Assembly (NCBI GenBank): GCA_963921195.1
Contig: OY992540.1
Span: forward strand, 59,094,844 to 59,158,843
Direction: 5' to 3'
Origin: Pegoplata infirma
Lineage: Eukaryota > Arthropoda > Insecta > Diptera > Anthomyiidae
Length of the DNA: 64,000 nt
Of the stretch, positions 23,001 to 35,000 are shown one piece after another. How positions within the stretch are numbered: the stretch's first letter is position 1; each line of letters starts with the position of its first letter. Position numbers and translations under genes: made by a program. Under the pieces are notes generated by a model, which was not told the DNA's origin, ran no database searches, and worked only from the letters and a program-made list of their open reading frames with translations.

Positions 23001-26000
23001 GTAATATTTTGTTTATATATTTTGAGTTAATTGGCATGCACTTATTGTTTTTTGGGGTAATGAAATTTGGTAAATGGGGTTGTAAGTTAATTATAAAAAT
23101 ACTAGCACTTAACTAATTTTTTTTAATTAAAAAAATACTGTTTAATTTCAAAAACATATTTTGAAAAATTTCGGGACGAGCAACATGCTGGAAAGCAGGG
23201 CACCTAACTCGAATATAGGCGATGGTAAAGCGAGGAAAATTCGTTTAAGGGCCACTCCACAAAGGGGAGTGATCTCAGATAGACAAACCTCCTTAACAAA
23301 TTTGATTAAATCACCCTGAAACTATTTAATGATAGGTGTGATCCATGGAAAGGATGAATAAGTCGTTATGTGCTTTTGACACCTTTGGGAGAACTTTCGG
23401 AAGAAGGTGGGGTCTTAAACCGTATATTATCCACTAGATGGATGTATTGTGTCCTTGGAGAACAGTGAATAAGAAATCATATATCTCTAACCTAAAGAAG
23501 CTATAATGACTGGTGTGTGTGGGTATCAATGTTGCTATTAGATCGGCACTCCAGGCCGTCCTGGTAGTAATACTAAATATTCAGCACATGGATATCTACG
23601 GTAAGAGCACAGCAGCAAAATCGACTCTCAGGTTAAGGGAGTCGCATATGCTTAAAAACGCTTTTGGGGAGACTCGACCATATTAAGTACGGCGGGCGGG
23701 ACGGAACTGGAACTGGTGGTCAGACGAACTTTAACAGAACCTTCGAATGCCGAATACCAACTAGGAAAGACTGAGCGGAAAAGTCGTTTATAACTGAGAA
23801 TGCGATCTGAATCTTTACGGACTGATCACAAATGGAGATAGGTACGTATTCGGTAGTATACTATGAATGCCTCGGAATCGGGGCCTCATTGAGACTTCTG
23901 GACAAGTGTAGTGTTTTCTTGCAATTGATAAAGCCGCGCAGATAATTATGACAATGAACCTTCATCCCTGCGCATTAAAATTTTCGTGGATAGTCTTGCA
24001 GTTCTGAAGGCCTTGGAATCAAACACTGTAAAATCATAAATCGTTAGGAATTGTATACAATACCTTCGTCAAATCAGTAAGCACACAGGCAAGCTAATCT
24101 GGGTCCCTGGACATAGTGCGGTCGATGGGAAAGAATTGTTGATAAATGTGAGAGAAATGCCTCTGAGTTAGTGGGGGAATGGATGTAATCTGACGGTGAC
24201 ATTACATAATCCCCATTTTCGTTATGGGGGTTATGGCCGAAATTAATTTAGTCATATTCCCCATAAATGTAGTGGAGACTATGATCTAAAATAATTTGGA
24301 CACTATCCCAATAAAAAAAAGTACATAATTCCCAGATTTATAGGTATAATAAGAGTCATAGAGTAGTACAACAAATGGCGTAGTAAAGTAGTAAACAAAA
24401 ACCATACGGTATTGTTTACGAAATTTTATCACGAATCGAAATGTGAGCGAGATGGAAGATACCAGTTTTACAGTGAGAATCAGTGTTGCCATAAGTTGAA
24501 ACTGTGAAGGTGCTAGATCTAAAAAAAATGGGTGCTAGATTGTTCTACAGCTATAAAATTGGGTGCTAGATTTTTTTTTTCCAGTTCGTCTACACTAGGG
24601 TGCCCCTGATTTTAAAAATTTTGTATTTTCACTGCTCCTATACCCTGCATTTGTTAATCGAAATTAGAACCTGGTAAATCGGTAAAAGTTTCCAATTTCA
24701 CTAAATTTAAAAAAAATACTTCTTCGATTTTGAGACACTTTTCTTAAGAAAAATTCTTAGATTTTGAGACAAGTTTTGTTTTAGAAAAAGTCTCGGATTC
24801 TGAAACTTTTTTTCTGTAGAAAAAGTCTTATATTCTAAGACATTTCTTCTATTGAAAAAGTATCAGATTCTGAGACTTTTTTTTGAAGAAAAATATCGGA
24901 TTCTAAAACATTTGTTCTATAGAAAAATATCAATGGCCAATGTCCTGCTTTGGCCAGATCCCGACTGCACATTTTAGGCAGACATGACTTCGAGAGCTTG
25001 GAAACCGTTTCGAATGTTGACCTAAGGCAAATAGTACAATTCGCGATGAGGACAAACGCGTTCTATCAGCGTCGCTGAGGAATTATTGTGGTTTCGCTAT
25101 GGACCATCCGGTCTATGTGAGGAGTCTTTGACTCCGCCACCTCTAACCTAACCTAACCTAACCTAACCTAGAAAAATATCAGACTCTGAGATATTTCTTC
25201 TTTAGAAAGTCAGATTTTGAGAAATTTTTTTATAGAAAAAGTCAAAGACATTTTTTCTATGGAAAAACATGTAGAATCTGAAAAAGAAAAAGTTCTGAAT
25301 GTTTTTGTATGGAAAAAATATATCAAAATCAAAGAAAAATGTCTTAGAATCTGACTTTTCGATAGAAAAAAGGTCCCACAATCTGAGATTAAAAAAAAAT
25401 ATTGTGTGAAAAAATAAAATATTTAAACAAGGTGATGAGAAATTCAATAATTCTGAAGTGGGAGCTAGATTATTGTCTAGCACCCAGTTCTAAAATTTGG
25501 GTGCTAGATCAATACCGCGGGTGCTAGATCTAGCTCCCAAAGTGCTGACATGGCAAGCCTGGTGAGAATGCAGATTGTTTTTTTTGTCTCTCTTTGCTTT
25601 ACGTTTGAACTTTAGTTTGGCATTGCCAGAATTTTCCAATTATCTTTGGTGATGCCAGATCTACAAAACGGTCGATGGATTACTTTATAACTTTGGGTAT
25701 AATGACCACGTAACAACTGGTTGGTTATTATCCCAATAATTATTTAATTTTTTTTTTTGGTCTGAAAAGTTTTCTTGCGTGACCGGCCTTTGGCCGGGCT
25801 TAGGCATTATAAAATCCGTGCATTGAGCCCACCCTCTTCGCAAAAAAACAGGGATTATGACCGAAAATTCTTTGGATTTACAATTAGTCACCATAATACG
25901 AATGGGGCTTATGACAAAAAAAAAAATCGAAAAAAATTTGAAAGGTTCATAATGCCAACCTAACCTAAATTGTTGAGTGCAGTTTCGATGTCCAAAAAAG

Positions 26001-29000
26001 CAGGCAAGAAAACGCAAAGTTTAAAAATTTATGAAAAATTTTTACAAGGACATCATCAGTCAAAGTTGTAAAAATTACGTTTTTCGACTGAAATTCATTT
26101 CCGAATTTTTTGACCAAATCTTGGTCAAAAATTACTTTTTGGGGAAAATCTTTATTTTGGTCCATATATTTCACGTTACACTATGCAATACGATTTTGTA
26201 TCTTGGATGGGACCAAAAAAATAATTTAAGTATACCAACAGAAGAGCAAAACTCCTGAATGGTTTTGAAAACTAAGCGAGTTCGAGTTCTTTTTTTATGG
26301 CCCACCAAAGTTTTTAAATTTTTTTTAAAGGCGTTTTAAATAACTCAAAAAAAGTATTAAATCTAATTCTGAGGTAAATAATGTTAATACATCTCTGCAA
26401 TAAAATTTAATGGCGGTTCATTTCTTAGAATATATTAACCCTCTATCTCCCATTTTTAGGCGTCATTTTGGCCCTTTTTTCAATTATCCTCATAGAACAC
26501 AAATAAAACGTGCGTTTAGAGGGTTAAAATGTAGGGGTTGTCGAAGATCAAAAGTTCGTGTAAAATGTTTTAAAAAGTAAAAATGTAAATTATCTCATAC
26601 TATTAAATTGTTTTTCAACAAAGTCGTGTGATATAAGTCGAAAATATGTTATAAATCTAGTTCTGAGCTAAATTTCGATAATAGATGTCTACAGTGAAAT
26701 TGATGGCGGTTCTTTTCTTAGAATATATTAACCCTCTATGTCTCATTTTTAGGGGTCATTTGGTCCTTTTGTCAAATTTCGTCATAGAACATAAATAAAA
26801 CGTGCGTTTAAAGGGTTAAAATCGTCTGCATAAAATTTCACTAAGGGTTGTCAAAGGCCAAAAGTTCTTTCGAAAAGTGCATAATGCTTTAAACAGTAAA
26901 AATGTAAAGTACTTTCGTGGAACATAATTTAACTACCCAAGCAGAAATTGACGACGCTTCTAAAAAAAAGGCGTTCTGAAAGCACTGTAACAAAAAAAAA
27001 GCGTTCTCAAAACGGTATTTTCAAACGCTTTGCGAGCGTTTTTGAAAAGTGTTCTGAAAAAAGCAATCTCAAAGCGTTTTTTTGTAACGCTTTGCGAGCG
27101 TATTCCAAAAAGCGTTGTAAGAGTTCTTTAGATTTTTTTTTGAAAAAATTTCCAAGTTCCGAAACTATTTTTGAATAATATTTTTTTTTTGTTTTTTAAG
27201 TAAAAAAAAATTATCAAAAATGTTTTTAGATTTTTTTTTTTTAATTTTCTAAGTTTCGAAAATTTTTTGGAAAATTTTTGGAGTACAAAATTTTTTTTTT
27301 TCGGATTTCACTTTGTATCAAACAAATTATTATCAGCGTTTAAATTACTACGAAGAAAGTAGCTAAAACAACCAAAATTGACGATATGTGTAGTTTTAAA
27401 AACAAACAATATGTAAATCATTCAATTGCTATAACTACTAATACTTGTACATTTCTGTTTTTGTAGCGAGAGCTTACGATTGTTTTTAAAAATGAATAAG
27501 TAGCAAAAAAAACAATAACATTTGAATTGTGTAGCCTACAAGTAGCCTACAAATTATTTTTGGTAGCCTACCTGTAGCCTACAAATTATTTTTGGTAGCC
27601 TACCTGTAGCCTACAAATTATTTTTGGTAGCCTACAAATATTGTTTTTGTAGCCTACAAAGAGAAAACTTAATAAAACTATAACACACACACACACTTAT
27701 CTTGTTTAACATAACTGTTTTATTTTAATGTGTATAAAGAATAGGGTTGGATTGTTTTAATGTAAAATTATAATTCAACTTCTCACAAAAAAAAACTTTG
27801 GCAAACATTGTCGTGGTGTTCCCTTGTCATTAAAAGTAGAGATGGGCACATGAGCAGATTAGAACGTGATTCACGCGTGACCACGCTTGAGTGTGACTAA
27901 ATTCAATTTTACTCACGCGCGTGTGAGTGGAGTGTGCGTGAGTAAGATCTTTGCGTGAGTGTGCGTGAGTCGATTTTTTAAGTTACGCTGAACTTTAAAT
28001 TTTGTTGAAAATTTTAAAAGATTTTTCAAATTTTAGTTTTTAAATTTTTTTTTGTATGAATAAGAGTTTCGTGAGTGTGAGTCAACGAGAGTGTGAGTGA
28101 AGCTTGAGTGAGTGCACGTGAGTGTGAGTTGTATTAAATTTACTCACGTGATTGTGAGTGTGAGTAGAAAAAAATTGCTCGTGAGTGAGTGTGCGTGATT
28201 CAAAAATTCCTGTCGTGGGCGTGAGTGAGTGTGAGTCAAAAATCACTCACGCGCCCATCTCTAATTAAAACCGTGTTTTGTGTATTTTTCAACACGTAAA
28301 TTTTCGAAATACCCAATGTAGAGATGGGTGCGTGAGTGGATTTTGACTCACACTTACTCAAGCTCACGCAAAAATAATCGAATCACTCACGCAATTTTTT
28401 TTTACTCACGCTCACTCACTATTCACGTGAGTAATAAAAATCTTATTCACGCCAGATTCAATCACGCTCACGCGTAAGTCACGCAAAATCTACTCACGCA
28501 ATAAAATTTTCTTACCAAAAAAAAAAACTACAAAAAATAAAAAAATTGGGCTAATCTAAAAATCTTATCACGCAAACTCACGCAAAAAATAAATGACTCA
28601 CTCAGATTTTTTTTCAGCTCACACTCACTCACAATCACGTGATTTAAATGAAAATCACTCACGCGTGATTCACGTGAATCACGCAAATCACGTGACCAGC
28701 GCCCATCTCTAACCCAATGTTAATGTCTCGGTTTTTCTCATAACTTCTGAGCGTCTAGACCGATAATATTAAAATCGCGTACATATTCGAAAATATCGAA
28801 AAATTCAAAATTTTTCTATATTTTTTTGACCAAAATTAAAAGAATTTTATTAAAAATTATTATTTTTCTTTTTTCGATGTTGTATTCACTTACACCATCT
28901 TAACGAAATTTTTAATATGATCACGTTTTTATATTGCAACATTTGTTTACAATGTGATACTGTAGTAATACTGTAGTAATACTACTGTACTAATACTGTA

Positions 29001-32000
29001 GTAATACTACTGTAGTAATACTGTAGTAATACTGTAGCCTACAAATATACTACTGTAGTATATTTGTAGCCTACAAATAAACTACTGTAGTATATTTGTA
29101 GGCTACAACAATAAAATTTGTTTTCCGCTACTGCTCTGTTTGGAGTTTTTATTTTTTTCATGTTGTTGTAGTTTAAGCAAACACAAAAAAGAAAAGTAAA
29201 CAAAAGCTATAACTTATAATATTGAAATTGTTTGAAGTGATATGAAAAACAAAAGCAAAAAAACGGGTAGCTAACGTAGCCTTTCAAACGCTGATTATTA
29301 TAACCGAACTAAAACAGAAATTCTTTACTTTGGGTTTTTAAAGCGCTTTGATCGCTTTAAAAAAACGTTCTCAAAGCACTTTTTTACAACGCTTTTAAAA
29401 CGCTTTAAACCTAGCGTAGTTCGATGTTATCATTCGGATCATCTGAAGGCGCTTTGAAGTTGGTATACAGAACGCTCGTACAACCGTCCACAACGCTTTT
29501 GCGATTGTATTTTTCTGACTGGGTAATTATAAGAACTTAAAATTTTCAATTTTTAAACATTTTCTTTATATCGCACGAACTTTTGACCTTTGCAACCCCT
29601 AGTAAAATTTGATGCAGAAACTGTTTGTAGACCCTTTTAACCCTATAAACACACGCCTTAGTCGTGATCTAAGAGGTTATTTGAAAAAAAAGGGCCGAAA
29701 TGACACCTAAAAATTGGATATAGAGGGTTAATATATTCTAAGAAAAGAACCGCCATCAAATTTCACTGAAGACATCTATTATCGTAATTTAGCTCAGAAC
29801 CAGATTTATAACATTTTTTCGACATATTTCACACGATTTTGTTGAAAAACAATTTAATAGTATGAGATAATTTACATTTTTACTTTTTTAAGTATTTTGC
29901 GCTTTTCGCACGAACTTTTGATCTTCGAAAACGCCTAGTGAAATTTAATGCAGAAAATTTTTTGTAGAACATTTTAACCCTTTAAACGCACGTTTTATTT
30001 ATGTTCTATGACGATATTTGAATAAAGGACCAAAATGACTCATAAAACTGAGAGATAGAGGGTTAATATATTCTAAGAAAAGAACCGCCATCAAATTTTA
30101 CTGAAGATATGTCTTAACATTATTTACCTCAGAATTAGATTTAATATTGTTTTTTGACTTATTCAAAACGCCTTAGAAAAAAATTTAAAAACTTCAGTGG
30201 TTCATAAAAAAAGAACTCGAGCTAAGTTTTCAAAATCCTTCGGGGGTTTTGGTATTCTATTGGTATTCTATTGGTATACATTAATTTTTTTTTGGTCCCG
30301 TCCAAGAAACACTCAATACCCCAAATTTGTTGCACAGTGTTATTGCACAAAAGTAAACAAAAAGGCTAATATCATTTTGGAGTTTTATTTTGTATTTAAT
30401 ATTTTTAAATAACATTTTTAAACTTTTGAGACGAATTTTGTTAAAAAATAATTTTGATGTTTAAAAATCAAAAAAATCGGACACAAATTTTGGTCGAAAA
30501 CTTAATTTTTTTAAACTTTGACCGCTGGTTGCTAACTGAAGATGCCCCTGCAATTTTTTTTTTTTATAAATTTTTCTCACAATCAGCATTTCCGTGTCCA
30601 TAGTTCGGCAGGTATGCCGACACGAATTTCGATAGTTTAAAATTGTCACATATGTAAACATATCGTCGCTTCGGTAACAAAAACATTTATGATGGTACTT
30701 TCCTTTTCCGCGGGAATTCCCTATTCAATTTTACTCACCATATAACTACATAAGATACTCGCTCATACATACTTATTCAGAAAATTACATTTAAAAACAA
30801 TAACAAAAGTTCTTCCACCCACAAAACGGATGTTGTAAATTTTTTTCCTATTAACAAGCAAACACATGAGTTTGAAAACACAAGAACTAAAAAAAACTCC
30901 CGATAAATCCTACCAAAGATCTAAATATAAATTTCAATTGGATTTCCCCTATAACAATAAGAAACAACAATTTTTAAGAAAGTAAAGTGAACCAAAAAAG
31001 TTTTCTACACTTAAAAAATTTAGTCGTAAAAATTAACTAAAAATTATAAAATACGAATTGTAGCAAAAAGAAAAAATTTTTACGAACTTTTGCAACCCTG
31101 GAAAAAAAGATTCAGCATAGATGAATTCAACTCTTTTCCATATTTTCTATATGAATATATAAAAATTCCTGGGACTCCAAGTTGGAACAAAGGGTCAGAT
31201 TTCATTTATATTGGTTTCATTAATCATTTGCATCCAAGGCTGGTTTTGGGGCTGTCAACTTAATGCCTCCAGCCAGACATTTCGTTGCTCACACTAGCTA
31301 GTACCATAACGGATGTTATAATACCATTGCCCGGTGTCCACCTGCCCCTAAGGGTCGCAGGTCTTGAGTCATCTTAATTGGTTACAAAACAAGGATTGGT
31401 TCTGGACTTTACCAAGTTAAAGACGATCAGTTCCGTTACCTTGTATGTCCAACTCTGATGGTGGTCGTCAATGGGTCAAAGAAAGTTTCTTACTCATTTT
31501 AAAAGGTATGTGATCAATCACAATTGAAGCGGAAAACGTTTTTCCGCAATTGTTCACATACATTTTATGTGAAAACAAAATTCCGCCGTTGGGTGACGCT
31601 ACTAGGTCTCCCTGTAAGCGTTCCTATCAGTGCTATGGGCTGGGTCCACTCACAAATTTGGTGAGAGTAAAATGGTTTCTCTAGATCAGTGGTCGGCAGA
31701 AAGAGGCATATGAAAGTATTAGTGTTTTAATAAAAATATGCATGTGTTGGTGTATTTCTTCAACAAAGCGACATCAACCTGCTTTGAAGAAAGTAAGCTT
31801 GCTACTGAATAAAATATTTGTTTTTTTTATGCTCTTTGTTGATTTTTTGTTGACATTCGTGTTGTATACATGTGAATTACCGATTGTGTTCGGCTCCAGC
31901 GTGCAATGGGTGCCGACCACTGCTCTAGATATCTCCAAGGCGGTGTACCATCATTGCTCTCACTTATCCTAGCTTATTAAATTGCATTACTAGGCATTCC

Positions 32001-35000
32001 TTGACTGTTGTTTAAAGCAAAAAATATACATTAGTGTTCATTTTTTTTTGATCCACTGTACATAAAACCATATGATGATCTTGAAATTGTTTACCAAAGG
32101 GCACGCGATTTATAACAACTGCTAGTCAATGACACTAAAAGAAGAGATATCGTAGACAGACACTGAGAATATCTTTCACACTAAACATAGAATTTTTGAA
32201 CAGGGATGAACTAAATTTAGAATAATATATTCCAATAAGAACGAAACTGATGCGCTTGCTGCATGAACAACATAATTAATTTCAGGGAAGGCATGAAGCA
32301 TTAATTAAATTGACTTAAAAACAATAGTATTATTGTATTATGTAGTTATTACTCTACTATAGGGTGTTTATATTTAAAATAAAAGCGATAATAAAAATAA
32401 GCAAAAAATAAAATTGACTTGGCCGAATACATGAATACCCTTCACAATGCCATAAAATTTGTTGAATACAAAAGAAAAATACTTTTGTGGGAATTGTTTT
32501 TTTTACATAAAATTTTTTTAAAAATTTAGTCATTTAAAAAAAAAATTTCGTGTGAAATTTTTAGCCCGCTATTTTAAAAACAAAAAAAAAATAATTTTGT
32601 AAGGGAGCCACCTTCGGAAGTGGATAAAGTGGGTAGGTATGTTCTGAAAAAATGTTTGGGGAAAAATAAGTGGGTTCGGTCTTAAATTTATCCCTCTTGG
32701 GGGCACCATGTGAGCGATAGGAACTGATATCCAAAAAAAATATATATACAAAATAAGTAAAATGTATGGGGACCACCTTAACACAGTTGGAAAATGTGCC
32801 ACTGAGGAAATTTCCACAGGGATTCCTTGAGGAAATGTCTTCAGGTTCTGACAAATCATAGGTAATCCTTTATGATATGTGCTAACATTGTTCGCACTGA
32901 ATGTTTGCTTTAAGAGTGTGGACAATTCCTCTAAGACGTCTAATAGGAAATGTCTTCAGAATAGCTATATATTAAATTAGACTTTTAAATCTTGGCAAAT
33001 CTTCCATTTCCAAGAAAAAGTTAGCAATATTATCGATTTATTTAAAATAAAATCAAAATCTAACAAGTAGAATAAAAGTAATAAATAGACAAACAATTTT
33101 CAAAATAAAGTTTGGAACAAGTATTTAGGTGAAGGAGTAATAAACTGGAGGTTCCAGGTTCAAATCCAGTTGGGACTAAAAAAGGCGAAAAGTTTTTTCT
33201 AAATATGAGAAATATAATTTATAAAGGAAAATGGATAAAAGTAAAAACTAAAGGAAATATGAACATGTTTTGTATTTTCGCATGACCTACGTGAGACATT
33301 TCCCCAAAGAAGTCTTAGATGACATGTCCCCAGAAGGTCAGCCCTGACCACTGCTGACTTTGAATGAGGACATTTTGAAAATTTGTATGAAACTGTCCTC
33401 AGTTCAGTACATAGAGATGTCTTGTGGATGTCAGCAGTGACTCTGACATGTCTCCGCTCCGTCACTGAGGATGGCTCGAGGACGTTGCCAACTGGGAAGG
33501 GTTAAAAATTGAGGGTAGGTATGTTCTGTGAAAATATTAGAATTGAAAAAATATTAGAGGTCGGCCATATATTTGACTCCTCTCGGGGTTACCCTGGGGC
33601 AACCCTGGGGCAGTTAATTAGGGATCTGTTGGCGTTCCTTTTGGAACCTTGAAGTCGACCGATCCACCATTATGGTGAGAGTAAGGTGGTTTCTCTGGAT
33701 GTTTCCAAGGCGTTTGATAGTGTATGGCACCGCATGGTCATATAAAAGCTTAATGGTGTCGCTAATGACTTCCCTCGATTTATTTCGAGTTTCCTTAGAG
33801 ATCGTTCTATACGTCTTGTTATAGAAGGGTTCTCATCAAATGAGTTTCATCTTTAATCAGTGGTACCGCAAGGCTCTGTTCTTTCTCCTACCCTTTTTCT
33901 TATTTTTCTTAACGACTTTCTTAGTCAAACTTCAAATCCTATTTACTCTTTTGCAGATGACAGCAACATTCATTTTCCTTTGATCATATGCCAAGCCATG
34001 TTAAGTTTAAGGGCAAAATTCAGATTATAAATGACACACTTAATCAATCTCTTGCATATGGATGGTATAAGTATCAAGGAATCTGACATTCTTAATGTTC
34101 TGGGCATGAAAATTCAGTGTGATGTCTGTTGGATAAACCACGTTTTTCAAGACTTGAAAGAAGCATTCATGTGTACCGGTTTTTGAAACCGGTGTAAGAA
34201 GTACTTCACCTCATCCGATCTCCTTACTATTTATATTCCCTACATCCAACCGAAAGTGGATGTTGAGATGAGGGTGGGTTGTACAAGCCTAAAATAAGGA
34301 AATTTTCGGGCAAGTCCATGGCGCTCTGACCTTAAATAGTCCACTGTACCGTATCCTGAGAAAAAAAAATAGTAAGGGTGAGAAAAGGTTAAGAAGAAAA
34401 AGAATGAAAAAGTGCTTGTTCAGAATTTCTCAGTTGCTTTCAAAAACTTGAGAAAATCAGACAAGGGAAGTCCATGGACCGTGTCCATAGACAGACCCAA
34501 TATCCGCAGTCTAGCCCTGGACAGCAACAGATGTAATTTTCAGTTGTGTCCTCATCCTCAGGACAAGCTGCACATAATGGTTTTGATAAGACACCTAATC
34601 TCGTCATATGACGAGCACAGGCATTGTGTCCCGTAATTAAGCCAGTAAGTCTACGACAGTCTATTCTACTGAGACTAAGCAGATAGTTAGCCACTTTCTT
34701 GTCTGACCTAATCACAAAACGTTTGGTATTCTTGCATGCCAACTTATTTGACCATCTTCCATGAAAATTGTTTTCATATGAGAGTTTATCCAACGCATCA
34801 GCCATGTCAAGCCTAAACCAATCTGGGGTTCCGGATTGTATCGGAGCCAAGTATTCCCCTATGCCCCGGAACCCACAGAGATGGATTACAACTCCTATAT
34901 ATGGGCAGGGGCTTCAAAGTATATTTGAGTTCTTGGACCATGCGCAAAGGAGTACGTTGATGCTTATCAATGACAGTAGGGTATCCAACTCCATTAACTA

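Larger units (their letters stand above)
24481..25561. mobile_element. non-autonomous hAT element with 8-bp target duplication
   Basis: GTGAGAAT at 24473-24480 is repeated exactly at 25562-25569. Ends are CAGTGTTGCCAT and, inverted, CAGGCTTGCCAT. Interior: gggtgctagat motifs near both ends, a 35-bp-type satellite, and a LINE insertion. No transposase frame. Confidence 0.8.
26937..29524. mobile_element. TA-flanked element (TIR CCCAAGCAGAAA) nested at the palindrome centre
   Basis: Left end CCCAAGCAGAAA and inverted right end CCCAGTCAGAAA, TA on both sides. Inner motifs of the aagcgttct type occur near both ends. No transposase recognised; hosts two hAT MITEs and two tandem arrays. Confidence 0.6.
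26020..30585. repeat. giant palindrome (fold-back), arms ~0.9-1.06 kb
   Basis: 26020-26936 is mirrored by 29525-30585. Matched landmarks include gtcaaagtt.../...aactttgac, cttggatgggacc/ggtcccgtccaag, taaccctctat/atagagggtta (twice per arm) and aatggcggttc/gaaccgccat. The centre is occupied by a nested element. Each arm holds two tandem ~280-bp units. Confidence 0.8.

Noticed and set aside
24195..25920. Outer inverted pair (cataatccccatt... and ...aatggggcttatgac) as another nested element
   Set aside because: The similarity is patchy and I could not find a matching target duplication.
28950..29115. CRISPR-like or repeat-spacer arrangement of gtagcctac/ctgtagtaat units
   Set aside because: Eukaryotic context, no regular spacer length, and the units are simple degenerate tandem repeats.
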